From Nymphaea colorata (taxonomy: Eukaryota > Streptophyta > Magnoliopsida > Nymphaeales > Nymphaeaceae), in NCBI RefSeq assembly GCF_008831285.2, contig NC_045139.1, positions 13,312,354 through 13,376,353 on the forward strand: a stretch of DNA of 64,000 nt, written 5' to 3'. Positions 25,698-38,532 of this stretch are shown piece by piece; position 1 is the first letter of the stretch, and each line of letters starts with the position of its first letter. A model generated the notes under the pieces. It was not told the DNA's origin. It did no database searches and saw nothing but the letters and a program-made list of their open reading frames with translations. Position numbers and translations under genes: made by a program.

Positions 25698-26069
25698 ATG
25701 GCAACCCCTTGTTATTTAAAAAAAATGTCAAATGATCATCAACCGCTGAAAAGCTTATACAAAAAGATGAGCCAAATAGTTATTGTGGTGGGGTTTGCGA
25801 GGTCTTCTTCGCTCTTGCCTCCATCTAGTCTCTCTAGATCTCCCTTCAACCATAGCCCCCCTCAGTCTCGCCGTGACGCCTACGAGCCTGCCATGGCCGA
25901 GACGTTCGCCGGGCTGATAAGGATGTCCGTGCATTGCCTGTCCAATTATTCGGCTAAGATCGAAAAGCAGAATTTTGTTTCTTGGACAACAGGTATCTTT
26001 CCAGAGATGTTCAAGATCATTAATCACCTGGGGAGAAGGAACAACCAGGAGACGGAGCTCGCCTCCTGA
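25698..26069 (+). other. Unidentified open frame of about 125 codons
   Basis: From the first in-frame ATG, an open frame runs to TGA. It has a short basic N-terminus, a Ser/Pro/Arg-rich middle and a helical-looking C-terminus containing EKQNFVSWTTGIFPEMFKII. GC content is higher than in the flanks. The opposite strand is also open over most of it, which lowers confidence that either is real. No family is recognised. A probable MITE lies about 120 bp downstream. Confidence 0.15.
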
Positions 26070-26186
26070 AGCCACATTTCCGCCATCGAGACATCGGCTG
26101 CAACAGGGGATGAGATCAGCCTTTCTCACGTTTTTATCGAAAAAATGGGGAAGAAGGCCATTAGGTTGATTCCAGAAATTCATTTA

Positions 26187-26308
26187 AGGGTAGTTTGGCC
26201 GCAGCATTCCATGAATCTGCGGGATTAACAGAGTGTTTGCAGATCTATACAAACACTCGCAGAAATTAGACACTCACTCACAGAATGTTTCTACAGCCAA
26301 ACGACATC
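26187..26308. mobile_element. Probable Tourist-like (PIF/Harbinger) MITE, 122 bp
   Basis: The left end AGGGTAGTTTGGCCG and the right end, read from the other strand, GATGTCGTTTGGCTG form a diverged 15-bp terminal inverted repeat around a conserved GTTTGGC core. Both ends are flanked by TTA (26184-26186 and 26309-26311), the target duplication expected for PIF/Harbinger. Inner parts also resemble each other (GCATTCCATGA against ACATTCTGTGA). Short and diverged, so the call is moderate. Confidence 0.5.
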
Positions 26309-29300
26309 TTACGCGTGGACCATTCAACTGATGACCTTCAGGACTTGAAGGTGAGGATTGTCACCCCGATTAGATTAGATGGCCCCGTATCTTAGAAAAT
26401 CGGACATGTATACTGGTCGCATCGAGCTTAACTAGCAGCAGGAGGGGAGGGAGCTGCTTTCACCAAAAAAAAAAGAAAAAAGAAAATAATAACAACGCAG
26501 GTTCATCTCTCGTCCAAGGAAGGAACTAGGTGGAGCGATGAAGTTGTGTGTATGGTGGAAAACAAGGTGTTGAGTCAGATTCTCACAACTTTTATGGACC
26601 GCCAATACATGTTAATTGTTAACAACAAAGAGTGGCTGGCTTAGGTTGAAAAAAGGGCATCCATTGCCCCAGTTTTTGGCTATTGTATTTATTTACCAAC
26701 CCTGCTGTGCTGCCTAAGAGTGTGCCAGGTGCTGGAGTTCCTAACCCCTCCTAGTCTTTTGAGTTGGTTTGTCCTCTTGCTTTCTATTGGTAGCCGATTC
26801 TCATTTTTTTGACGTAAATAAAATGTTTATCCAGGTTAGGAGGTCTTGGAACTTGGAAGGAAGCGCCTCCCCCTTTTCCCTGCGCTGGTTTGCGGCCCCT
26901 GTGTGGACATTGGAAGCTTGGCAGAAACAAAAAAGAGAAAAGAGGGCGATGGGTCTCTGTCACTAGTTGATTGATTCCCTTAACCCTACGGAAGAGGCAT
27001 CAATCATCCAATTAGGGCATTTTAGTTGGGAATCCGCATTGCTGGAACAACTCAATTTTATGAAAGGTACTTACGTGTCAGATGAGCACCGGATACACAC
27101 CATAGTGCTGAAGGAGGGATACTCGAGATTGCAAGAATCCTCGGGCAATTCTGAACAAGTTTGGGGAATGGATGCAGGAGGTCTCCAAGAGGAGAGAATA
27201 GGCGTCGGCGTGCAGAGAACGCACAAGAGTTTGGTTTCAGCTGGTTCAGAAGGGGAGGAATCCGTATTTCAATCACAAGGGAAAGAGTTTTTTTTTTTGA
27301 TGAAGAAACAAGGAAGTTTTTCTTGAGCCACCTGCCGTAGAAGAAATATGGGTGTAGAAAATCCAAAATATTGTTCAATTACGGACGAAGGGAAAAGGTC
27401 ATGAGAATTAAGTACTCGTAAGTGACGCGTGGTGGTGCAAGGGGACCATATGATTTTGATTTTGAAAGGAAAGAAACACCTGAACGAAGAAGTTGGTCTC
27501 AAAAATAAATATAATCCTCATACAAACATCATGTCATTCGAAACTTGGAGGGAGAAGAGGCAAATAGCCTGCCTGGTGTGCTGGCAGAGCGACTACCGTA
27601 GAGCAATAAGGAGCTGGGAAGCAGGGCAAGACAGAGATTCCTTCAGGACCAAAAAATGGTTTTTCCTTTTCCAGTATATTTATCTTCAACAATTCAACAC
27701 GTCACATAAAGAAAGGTTTTCCATTCCTTTTGATAAAGTAGTCATGCTAAAAAGTTTCTCATTTTCATACTCACATGATAAACTTTTTTGTTATCCTACA
27801 AAAGTTTTTCAAATAATCAACCATTTTTATCCAAAGAGAACAGGTGGTGGTGATAATAAGACTTCTGCCAAGTCATTTTTAACCTGTAGCGCGGTTTATG
27901 CCATTTTATTAGAACTTGCATAATCATTGATCAAGCCATTGGGACTGATTAGGGCCGGATGCTCCCCTTACCAACCTGTAAAGGCGCTGACATGACTTTA
28001 TAGAACATGCCCTCCAACCACATAAAACAAACGAACCGAGCGACACCCGAGTCCTTGTGGGTCTACAAGTCAACTTGTGGCTAAGGAGGCGGGCTTCGGA
28101 CCAGAAATCGAGAGCCTGGCTATTCCCAACCCTAAAACTAATGTTCGTAGAAATGAGATAATAAAACAAAAATGAAGAAGAAGCAAAAGAAAGGAAGGGA
28201 TACAGCAAGGAGTTAAGTTTCTTAGTAGTTCACTTTTTCTAAATCGACTTTGACTCGAGTACCCATCGAAAGCTTGTGACCGGCCCCAACAAATCCATTA
28301 AGCCAACAGGCAAGACCTGAGTTGCTGTGGGCTATGGGCATCACGGCCAAATTGTGACCCAAGCCCAAAGATTACCCTGCGACCTACCACCCAGCCTTAA
28401 AAACTTAAAACGTAATAGCAAGATCCGGATCCCCCCCTGGGGTGGAATCTCTACGCTAAATTAAGGAATGCTTAAAAATAAGAAACGCAGTTGCCTAGCA
28501 TGAACGGATGATGGGATGGTAATAGAGAGAGCCCCACGCCACAAATAATTCAAACCGAGAAGAACGTGGCCCCGCTGCCTCCGGGCAAGAGATAACTCTA
28601 ACTTGGATTCTCTTCTAACTTGACCTGCAAAAATGGGGTCCCTCGTGGGACAATCTCTTCTCCTTTAGTTGGAACAGCGAGATGTGGAAGTGTTTGGTCA
28701 CATAAGATGGCGCAAGCAATGACAGCTACCCATGGATGCCATAGTTGGTTCCAGTAACATGAAAGTGTTATTTCATGAAAGTGTTATTTCCACGTTTTAC
28801 TATATGTATGAGTTGAAGAGCAGGAAACATAAAGCTGATGACCTCACCCCACAATGCCCTCTAGGTTGTGGCAATAAAGACGAGGGCAACTTGGTAGCCA
28901 TGACTCAGCAAAGGCAGTAAGTGCAGAGCATGATACCGCATTTTTAATATTTCCCCACTGCTCTTAGTGCCAAAGACGAATCATATACGGTCTGGACGGT
29001 GCGCTGAGTGCCAATACCAAATGAGGCATTGGTGCTCTGCCTTTCGTTTTTATTTTTGCAAGCGGCAGGCAGGCCAATCGGGTCCGCGAGCGTTTTCAGG
29101 AAGTAAAATGAAAAAGAAAGCATAAAATGGGATGGGACCCGTACAAATATAAGAATGGTGCAGCAGTAGATGCTTCCCCCTGCTACTAGTGGGAAAGCAA
29201 GCCAATGAATCGACAAAGCCTGGGCAGGCATGGGCTACCCTCTGGCTTTTGGATGTCCTGCCAAGTGTGGCAATTGGTGAACGATGAGTGCGTCTTCAAC

Positions 29301-31385
29301 CTCACTCATGCGTGCTCTTTGGCCATTCAACCAGCAACTGTACTATTTTTCTATGTTCTCTCTTTTATATGTAAAAGTGAGAGGGGAGAGAGAGAGCTCT
29401 CAAAACAATTTGCAGGAAACATTTTCTTGTGTTACACAGACCCATGGAAAAAACATAAAAACTTTTATTTTCAATTGTTGGTACCCAATGTTAGGCCTTA
29501 AGGCAACATGGCTGAGAGTGTTGTTGTGTACTATTTTGTTTATATTCAGTAGAGTTAAGATGTGGAGACCGAAGGTTCAAATTGTGCTAAAAATCAACAG
29601 AAAAAGCTCGAGCTTTTCAAACTCGATACATCTGAAGCATCTCTTCATATGCCGATGATTAAAATAGAAAATATATCACTAAAAAATCCTGTCACATGAG
29701 TATTAGCGATGATTTATGATGCAACAACAGTTCAAGGTGTTTTTACAATGATTCGTAATGCTTTTAGTAACACATTTTAAATTTTTAACCATTTAACAAC
29801 ATTTTCCATGTGGCAGTATAGAATTCTCCTATGTATGTGTGTGTGTGTTCAATTTGATAGAAAAACCCAACAGCTATGTTCTGCTTAGGATTGAAACAAG
29901 AGGCTCCATTCCAAAATATCTTTCTCTTCCTCTCTCAAAAGGACACTAGAAGTCACGGGTGGTTACCGAGTGTGCTAATACAGAGATTATTATTTCATGA
30001 GTGATAGGGACATTTCGAGACAACTATATTCTTAAGCATTTCGAGAAGGAACTTGTTCCTCAAGTGGGGCATATGCATGTCCACCGATGATATTCTTATC
30101 AATCTTGGCCTCTATAGTATTTGCTTTCCCCATTCGCATAATTGACAAGGCATTAAAGATTCTAAGCTTTTGCCTGCACCTAATTTGGAACATTTAAATG
30201 AGCACGCGCTCTTCTTGCCGGTCGCTATTTGCAAGCAACCACCTAATCTGTGAAATGCCAGTGACGATGAACGCCTGAAGTTCTGCTTTCTTCTGAAACT
30301 AGCAGTTTTGTCCCGACCACTAAAAATTTAACCACCGTTTGGCGATGGATAATTATACAACAAAGGCACACAAACCCATATATTTATCCATTTTCTTTTT
30401 CTTGCTCCTTTTCCCGCTTCTTTCCACCCATTCTCCATTCTGTCCCGTTTTAGCCTTGGAAACACCTGTTGGTGAATTTATTGCACACCCCTTCCTTTCT
30501 CGCCCTCCACCATCACCATGCTTCATTTCGATTTTTCTACACATATACCTTCTCTAGATTGCTGTGGCAGGATAAAATATGATAGAACTGTCTATACACC
30601 TTGACTTGTAAAACAGTAGATCTATCCGCCTCTTCGAACGTGTATTTGCAATACTCTCATACTTTAAAAGTAAACGTGTCAGAGATGAATAATTTGGAGG
30701 GGCATTTGTTATTTATTCCTGGAGACTGTGACCCTTCAATTCACCAACCACAATGATCAAGCTTTTTCTCCCCTTTACAATATGAAAAAGATGTCGCATT
30801 TGTTCCGCTATATCTAAATACTCTGAGAAAGTGGGAATCCGAGTCCGACCAAGCGACTTCATCTCTGGAAATCCGTCCTACAAAAATTGATGGTAAATTC
30901 ATACTACATGTGATAAGAAGTGTCCCGCTGCTAAGTTTGGAGGTCAACAAATCCGAGTTAAATCTGATATCCACTATTAATTGCTTAAAAAATCGGATTG
31001 AATTCCGACTTCAGAAATGACATCTAATATCTGATCGGATTGAAAGAAATTTTAACTAAATATCAAATCAGATTTGGATTCAAAATCAGATCGGATATAG
31101 TTTTAAATATGTATCTTACATTCAATGTTCATCATACGGTTTGAATTCAGTTTAAAAGTTGGACTTGGATTCGGATGTGAATCTGAAAATTGGATTATGA
31201 TCGGGTTAGAATTAATGAATTCAAATTCAGATATAGTACAGAGTTTTCCTCATTCATATTTGAAAGAGTATTCACCATTGAGGCCCCGACTACTAAGCAC
31301 TTAAGTGGCATTTACTGGAGACAGTCACCTCTATCTGGCTCAAATTAAAACTGGTTACATTTGTGAAAGGCAATCTTTACCCGTC
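26309..31385. other. Spacer without a supported gene
   Basis: Several open frames of 60-165 codons occur on both strands, but none has a recognisable domain, consistent splice sites or coding-like composition. A 70-codon ATG frame at 30345 begins with a signal-peptide-like hydrophobic stretch but has no other support. Between about 30960 and 31250 the sequence is rich in GGATT, GATCGG and AATCAGAT words, a texture typical of degenerate plant repeats. Confidence 0.45.
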
Positions 31386-31389
31386 CAGA

Positions 31390-31821
31390 TCAGGGCCGGA
31401 TAAGGACGACCACAAGAGAGGAAATCAAAAAGCTTGAATGTGGTAACTGTGGAGCGGCAGGATTAGGAAGCAGTCGGAAACTAATTCGCAAGGCAAGGTG
31501 CACGTGGCTCGGTTGCGAACAAGCGGAGATCTCTAACAACTTTATTACTGTGTTCCTCCTAAATCTGCCCTTCACAACTAATGAGGCACGAGCATTAGAG
31601 AAAAACCGAAGGCTAAGGATGGAGGGGGAAGGTTGAAAGAAGAGCACCCAAGAGAGGTGTGATAAGGTCAATGATGCGGGGAGAGGAGCGCAGCAAGTGA
31701 AAAGGTGGGAGCGGGTTTCAATAGCAGCAAGGTAAATGGGGCAAACATTGGCTGGATGGACAGGACACCGAGGCACAAGAGTGGACAAAGGCGTTGTTGT
31801 AGCTAGTGAAAAAGAATCCAA
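31390..31821 (-). pseudogene. Probable LINE 3'-end scrap (zf-RVT-like)
   Basis: The minus-strand frame contains CPIYLAAIETRSHLFTCC, which resembles the zinc-binding segment at the end of plant non-LTR retrotransposon reverse transcriptase proteins (CPxCxxxxETxxHLFxxC). The second cysteine is replaced by tyrosine. The following FFSNARASLVVKGRFRRN could match the region after it. No reverse transcriptase core was seen next to it, so this would be a short decayed fragment. Chance similarity is possible. Confidence 0.35.
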
Positions 31822-31991
31822 CCAAATACTTCAGCACATAGGAGAAGACCTGGGAACCATAGAGAAGAAAGCAAATTAAAGTAGAGATTTTTTTTTTTTT
31901 TTTTTTTTTTTTATGAAGAAAGGAACGACACCATGCGCTAAGATCTAATTCGAGGCCAAAACATGAAAACAGCACAGCATTTTTCAAGGTA

Positions 31992-32039
31992 TAGTAATAG
32001 CAAAAGACGGCGACGTAGTAATAGCAAAAGACGGTGACG
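31992..32039. repeat. 24-bp tandem duplication
   Basis: Two head-to-tail copies of a 24-bp unit beginning TAGTAATAGCAAAAGACGG, differing at one base (C/T). Confidence 0.9.
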
Positions 32040-35000
32040 TTTCAAAAGTTAAACCGGAAAGGCAAATAGGCGTGTCCGCTAGCAAAAGCAGGGAGCTAAA
32101 CAGTGCGTTTGCACCTGTTTCAACGGCAAATAGTGAAACGGGACAACATTCTTAAGTGGCTCTGAAAGGAGTCAAGAGGAGTGGGGAAAAAAAGTCTTTA
32201 TCATATTTTTCATTATCAACATTGAATTTCAAATGCATGAAAGTGAAAATTCAACATTAATTCATGCAATTCCCCATGTAAAGTTGTTAACAAATAGAAG
32301 CAGACTTCAGCCGCCTTATTATCTTTCTATGTTTCCTGGTCAGATAGATGAGGAACTTCCCAACATTAACTTTCCATGACGGTGGCTTATGCTAGATACG
32401 TGGATGCCAACGTTCCTAAGACCACAAGCCCTAACCAGAAAAATTAACAGGCCTGTAACACTGGCTCAACAATGTTGACAAAGCCCTAAAAGCCAAGTGC
32501 ATGAACAGATCAAGGAACCAACTGTTCGAAAGTATACCCCGAGAAGTGATTGCCTGACTATGAAGTCGAAAATTTTGGCTATCATATCAGTGTCTGGAGC
32601 AAAGTTGCCGTGACCTTTCTCAGCTCACCTCAAGCTTTTGATTTTTCAACAGACCAACCGCATCACTAGTTGGCTTACCATTTCTCCCTCAACTTTATAG
32701 ATCTTTAGTCGGCATTTTCCTAAACATATCAGGGTAACATGGTGTGCAAGCAGATAGGCACAACGTGAGATTGTAAATAGCAGGTACATGGATTAGGCCA
32801 TGGCATTGTGCGTGAGGTCCGAGATGCCACTCATATTGTGATGAAAAATTGAAATGGTGTCTATCAGACCAGCTAAAGGAATGGAAAAAATGTCTGCCAT
32901 TTCAGCTAGCGATTATTTCCACAAGCTGTCCAAGACAAACCTCAAACACTCAATACATGAGAAAATGAGTACTTAACATCAACCTGCCATGGAGACGTGT
33001 AATTAATTTTTGGAACAAAGATACCTCTAACATCCAACGAATTATGGTTGTTCGATATATATTAGAAATAAGACCACTTAAAGGCTGTGAAAGTCTTCAT
33101 GCATGAGTTTTATAGTTGGTCCAAGTCATCAGAGGGGAATGAAATGTCAAAATCTCTAGAGTTCCATATTTGCATGAAGAACGATATATCATAGTTGCTG
33201 AACCCCTGTTCCGGTCACCACCATTAAGTACCGGATCAAAAGAAGGATACTTCTGCAAAATGTAAAGACACTAACAAGCTAAACAAATTGGCCAGTGGTA
33301 ATAAACTTCAAGGTGACACTGAAGGATTTTTTTTTTTTTTTTTTTCTAAGCAAAGAGAATATTTATGGCCAAATTATGCCACTTAGGTAGGGATCAGGAA
33401 CTCCTATGCTCATATAGGTAAATTACTTGATAGTGCAAAATGAAGCCACCAACGTTCAAGCATCAAAAGCTGTTCCCTGTACACATGAAGCTACCAACAT
33501 AGATACGAGTTGTTTTATCTACTTGATAGTGCAAAATGAAGCCACCAACGTTCAAGCATCAAAAGCTGTTCCCTGTACACATGAAGCTACCAACATAGAT
33601 ACGAGTTGTTTTATCTACATATTTTCTATCTAAAATTAATACATGTTCAACCATTTTTATGTCTGTATGTCATGCCCGCATCCATAACAGTAAGATATTT
33701 GAGGTTCACGTAGAAAGAAGATTAAGCCCCTTAAAAATTGAACTTACAAGAAGGATTAGAGGCTGACAAGAAAACAATAAAATCCTGTGATTAGTACTAC
33801 CACACTACCACACTACGGGGTAGCGTGGTTTGCTGTTGGCATCCTGGGGCACATGAGAGATGTCATTAATAGAATCCCCTTTCCTGATGAGTGATGGGTA
33901 TAGGGAATTGAGACTTGTCAATCACCTAGATTCTGTAAAATAGATCGGGTTGACGAGTCACATTCATTAACTAGGCCTTGATAATGATAAGAAAAAAAAT
34001 ACTCCGAATACATGAAGAATTGCGAGGTTTTCCCGATTGTCTATGCCATTTGCCATTATTGTATTCCCCTGCACCTATCCCTCTTTTTCAATTGCGAAAT
34101 GAGCATCCCTTGCCTTTTCTTGTCTCCTCTACTGGAAAAGGTTTTCATCTCCATAGAACTTAAAGGAGTGGTATATAAATGTGTAATTAGTTAAACCCAC
34201 TTATAGAAATCAATGACCAGCTCAACGGATGGCAACTGAAACCATCTGTCATTCAAATATGGATGATACTTAGGAAGCCTCAATTGACATAAAATGACCC
34301 AAGCCTGTGGAAGACTATGAACATCTATATAGCATGCCAAAGCAATGAACGACGTATGGCAATTCGCAAGATGTTTAACCAACCATACCCACGCGGCATT
34401 GAAATTTACATACAATGCTTGGGGATTCAGTATACAAATTCTTAGTCGGATTATCCATCTATGTTAACAAAGACGGAGTTTCGTCACACACGACACATAC
34501 ACTGCTTAGTCTGATTTATATGCTCAGTAAGAAAATCTCCTGCGGGGCATGTAAGTAGCTTGCAAATACCAATGAATAGAACCACGCATGCATTCGTCTT
34601 ATGCAGGCCATCTGGATGCAATCCAACTCATTCAGTATTAAACACACATAAGATCAACAAAATTTAAGTACCGATGGGAATATGAGATTGTAAAGAATTA
34701 CACTACGGGTGTCTAGTTCGCACGAAAAAATCGTAACTTGGAAAGATAAAAGCTCCTTGAGGATTCTTTCCTCTATTTCTCTCTGATTGCGATTCCCTCG
34801 GGAAGAGCTATGGCATATAAACCCATCGAAGGAACAAAATTCTAGCTAGCAACTAAAATTTTGCCCAGAAATAAGATTTTCACTTTGCCCGTCATCCAAT
34901 AACGTGCCTTTATCATCCAACTACATCTTTGTTCCCCCCGACTATTAGTGAATGATGCTTTAAATTTTAAAAATCCAAACGTTCATTAACAAGCGAGTTG

Positions 35001-35222
35001 CATCCAATCGCTATGGGTTTCATCGTGCAAATACCTAAGAGTCAAAAGTTTTGTGTATGCATACATATAATGTTTCAAACACTTACGGATGCAAACACAC
35101 TTGAAATTCTTCCCTATCGAGTATTGCAGATATCAGAATTCCAACTTGAATATTAGCATCAATTTTTACTACTGCCTAGCAGGCAGGCATTAAAATCCGT
35201 CCGTGCTAGCGCCACAACTTAC
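32040..35222. other. AT-rich region downstream of the spliced minus-strand unit
   Basis: No recognisable protein on either strand. It may hold further exons of the transcription unit that starts near 35.9 kb on the minus strand. For example, a GTAAGTG donor-like site on the minus strand near 35070 could follow a short exon. I cannot define these. Confidence 0.35.
33425..33616. repeat. Perfect 96-bp tandem duplication
   Basis: Copy one is 33425-33520 and copy two is 33521-33616, identical throughout. Because 96 is divisible by three, an open frame on the plus strand continues through both as a repeated 32-residue unit containing NEATNVQASKAVPCTHEA. Within the unit, GAAGCCACCAACG and GAAGCTACCAACA suggest an older inner duplication. 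Identity of the copies implies a recent event. No other coding evidence is present. Confidence 0.95.
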
Positions 35223-35960
35223 CATTCTCTTGAGCGCAGATAACCAATAGCTTAGCTTATGTCAAAATAAACCATCCTGAAATGGAAAACCCCAAAACCA
35301 ACTGAACACTTACCAATCGATGAACGATTCACATGCAATTCTAAACAAGAGATAAAACGGAAAGAGAGAGAACCTCCAACGTGCGTCAGCTCATCGAACT
35401 ATTTAAATCGCCGATTGATGAGGGGAGGGTGGGGGTGATGAATAAAACCCACAACAGAAGGAGAAAACGACATGAAAATAAATTGGACATGCTATCAGGC
35501 AATATCACATCAACTTCTGCAACAAACGAAAGCGTAAAGAAACTCACCGATCATTAAATCAGCGCCTAAACTTGCGACCGATGGACGACGGCTTCTGCAT
35601 ATGCAATTGCTGCAACTGAACAAGAAGAAACACGGAGCATATTAAAGAGGCAGTAATGATGAAAAAAGAAAGATGACGAGAACGATGAGAATAATGAAGA
35701 ACATGATCTCTATCGAAAGATGAACAACAATCACCGAGGAAGAATGACTTCCACAACCAGCGGTGGACCGTGGACGCGGAAAGAATTGAAGCCAGATCGT
35801 TGGGAAGCGATAACTTTTGGGTGTAGGGTAGAAGGCAATCATGGATTTGAGCGGAGAGATAACGCGGGAGTCGATCTTCTGGTGGCGGGAAACTGGGGAT
35901 GGCACGACTAACAACCATAGGCTACGCATTTCGCAAGTCTCGTTATCGGCATTTTCAAAG
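35223..35960 (-). ncRNA. 5' part of a spliced, apparently non-coding transcription unit
   Basis: On the minus strand, four exon-like segments follow a TATA box with good splice signals in order: about 35950-35735 (donor GTGATT), 35615-35548 (acceptor TTCAG, donor GTGAGT), 35516-35314 (acceptor TTGCAG, donor GTAAGT) and 35276-35223 (acceptor TTTCAG, donor GTAAGTTG). Exon 1 is GC-rich and open in more than one frame, but joining exons 1 and 2 gives only short products of about 78-84 residues with no known family. Exon 4 has stops in the frames I checked. It could be a long non-coding RNA, or the 5'UTR exons of a gene whose coding part has decayed or was not recognised. Exon ends are inferred from sequence only. 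Confidence 0.4.
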
Positions 35961-35980
35961 CGGGGTGGAAAATATCGCGC

Positions 35981-35990
35981 TTTATAAATA
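35981..35990 (-). promoter_or_regulatory. Candidate TATA box for the spliced minus-strand unit
   Basis: TATTTATAAA on the minus strand, about 30-40 nt upstream of the presumed transcript start and of the GC-rich first exon. Its position fits a plant TATA box. Confidence 0.45.
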
Positions 35991-38229
35991 TCTTAAACGT
36001 CGAAATATATGCGTGGTGGACAAAACCCCACAGAAAAAAAAGGAAAAAATAAAAGCTTTAGCTCGATTTTGGTTAGGGTTAACTGATTCAATATATTAAC
36101 AAAAATACGGGTCATTAATATGTTAAAAAATTTTTAATTAAAAGCATGAACACGTTTTTATTATTCCATAAATATTGGAAGCCTCTCAATTCATTTTTGT
36201 TACTTTTATATAATCTCATAGGGGGATGATATGGCAATTTAGAATCTTAAATCATGGTGTTTCAAATTCATGATATTCGCTAAAGATTTATATTTTCTGC
36301 TAGAGATATGAATAAACCGCAACGTGATTTTGTCGTTCTTGCATTTTTAGTTCATTATTACATGTGAAAACGCTCTCCCCTTTCCCTCATCTTCGCTACA
36401 GATTGGAAATTTGAGAGATAATGATAATCCAAATTATACATTTATAAAGTGTGCATTTTGTTAAAATAATGAAAATGCAGAACTCAAGTTTACTTCAATT
36501 CCGTCTATTTAGTAGTGCTATAAATATCAACCACTTATCCTTGAGCTTAGAGGGGGAGATACGATTTTTTTTTTTTTTTTTTGTCGGAGCTGAAGGGCTC
36601 TCAATCATTTGATGTAGACATTGTACATAAGTTTTAAGGGAGGTGGTGGATTTTCTCATGCAGGCAACTCAATGATTTGGCAGTAAGAAAATGTTGTGGA
36701 CCTGGCCCGAACAGGCCAAGATGCCCATGCAGCCAACCTAGTGGAATTTAGTTGGAGCATGAGTGGAAAAAGAAAGCAATGCACTTAGAATATGTTGTGT
36801 TGGAACTTTTTCCACGAGTCTACACCACTCAATGTTTGTCATCTCCAAAATTTCCAATATGCACCAGCCTGTGTCAGCCCCGATAAACAGTTGAGCAAAA
36901 TCTTGCATTGTATACTTTTTATAAATTTTTAATGAATATCGGCTAAGGAATGGGACGTCAGCGGAATCGGACCAATACATGTTATTGTATCTCTTCCAAG
37001 CAAGTGTTTGGTGAGCAAAACATTGTCTTCATATTTACATATGTATATAATTAAAAGCAGCTGCTGTGTTCCACTTAGGTTATTATAATCGACGCAGGTG
37101 TAGAGGGAGGTGTGGTCTCCGTGGGGCTTATGCTCCACGAACCCACTCTTTTAAATGTTATACTAATTTGAAACTTAGGTGAACTTGTTGTCAATTATAT
37201 AGAGGTCAATAGAAAAATTGTTAACCACATATTAAATGTCTTGTTGAAAAAAATTTCTGGTTCCACCCCTCAATCAACGTAACTAACTGTATTGAAATTT
37301 AGAAACACCTATAAAACAATAATCGCAATTGTCATAATGGGTTGTATTTTTCTAGAAAACATGAATTTTATGCTAGAGTCCCTCTCAATTTTGAACATGA
37401 ATTCTGATCTATATAGGTTGTTTGACTAAAGCAAAATAGTATACACATAGGATACAGGGAAGATCAGACATGTATCCTTCATGAAGTCCGGTTACTAAGA
37501 TGGTTAAGTATTTCGAACTGAAATCCAGTGAAGAACCCATGTTGTATCCAAATGCATTTAATAAAACTCTAACAAAGTACCATCCGAAATCCGACTTCGA
37601 TGCTAGACTTGATGCATCTGAATCCCATCCGGCATTTCCGACTTCGATGCTAGACTTGAGGCATCTGAATCCCATCCGGCATTTGTAAAGAAGTTGGCCC
37701 CTTTTGAAAGCCGTCCATGGAACTCAGTTTTGCACGAACTGATTTTGGTGCAAATCTGGACGTCGAATTGAAGTAAATCGAGTTTTGAAATGTCATTCAA
37801 ACATTCCAAACAGACCCATTAAAGCTTGAATCTCAAAGTTGAATTGGATGTAAGTATGCAAAACTTAACCAGACCGCATTACAGGTGATATTCATTGTTA
37901 CTATTGGTTAGATGGTTATGCAATTCAGATTCAAAACTTCACTGAGATCGTTTTTTGGAGTTTCCAACCTGAGTCCGCTGCGCCATAAAACAAAAGGAAG
38001 GACAATTTAACGTGCAAAAAATTTGTAAAGTATATAAACCAAACAAACTTAAAAATAAATATAAATCGATTATTCTCATGAATTTCACCAATTTTACAGT
38101 AGATTTGATGAACAATGGTTGGGAAAAAAAAAACAATTAAACGATTAAGTGAGAGGAAAAAGAAAAGGGAAAAAGCCGACTCCAAACCCATAAAAGGGAC
38201 TTCTCGTTGCGGTTGCCGCTGATACTTCT
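35991..38229. other. AT-rich spacer with a 47-bp tandem duplication
   Basis: No gene recognised. A long T run lies near 36566-36582. The only clear structure is the tandem duplication at 37591-37684, listed separately. The last few hundred bases are the presumed promoter of the ribosomal protein gene. Confidence 0.45.
37591..37684. repeat. 47-bp tandem duplication
   Basis: Two head-to-tail copies beginning CCGACTTCGATGCTAGAC, at 37591-37637 and 37638-37684, with one base difference (T/G). The flanks are unrelated. Confidence 0.95.
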
Positions 38230-38532
38230 CCTTTTTCCTGCATCTCCCTCCGCTTCTCTCTTTCCTTCTGTGATTTTCAAGCCTTCATTGAGCGGTGAAC
38301 GGAGTCGCTCACCTCACGTATTCTTGTCAGTGACCGATGGAATCCGTTATAATCTTTGACGACGCCTTTCGGAAACCCCACGTCTCTTTCCCCTGATTCT
38401 TCTCCGAACCCATGCTCCAGGCAGAAGGTGGTTTATGCTGCTGCAAGGGCAGTTGCCGTGGTGCTGCTATACCCATTATCAACTTTCGGTGGAAACTTCG
38501 ACAAGCAATAATCTCCTAGAAGTTCATCGTTG

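Noticed and set aside
27429..27923. 164-codon plus-strand open frame
   Set aside because: AT-rich composition, no domain, no splice context; consistent with chance in a gene-poor spacer.
30345..30557. 70-codon frame with signal-peptide-like start
   Set aside because: Hydrophobic residues come from T-rich sequence; the rest is proline-rich low complexity without family or splice support.
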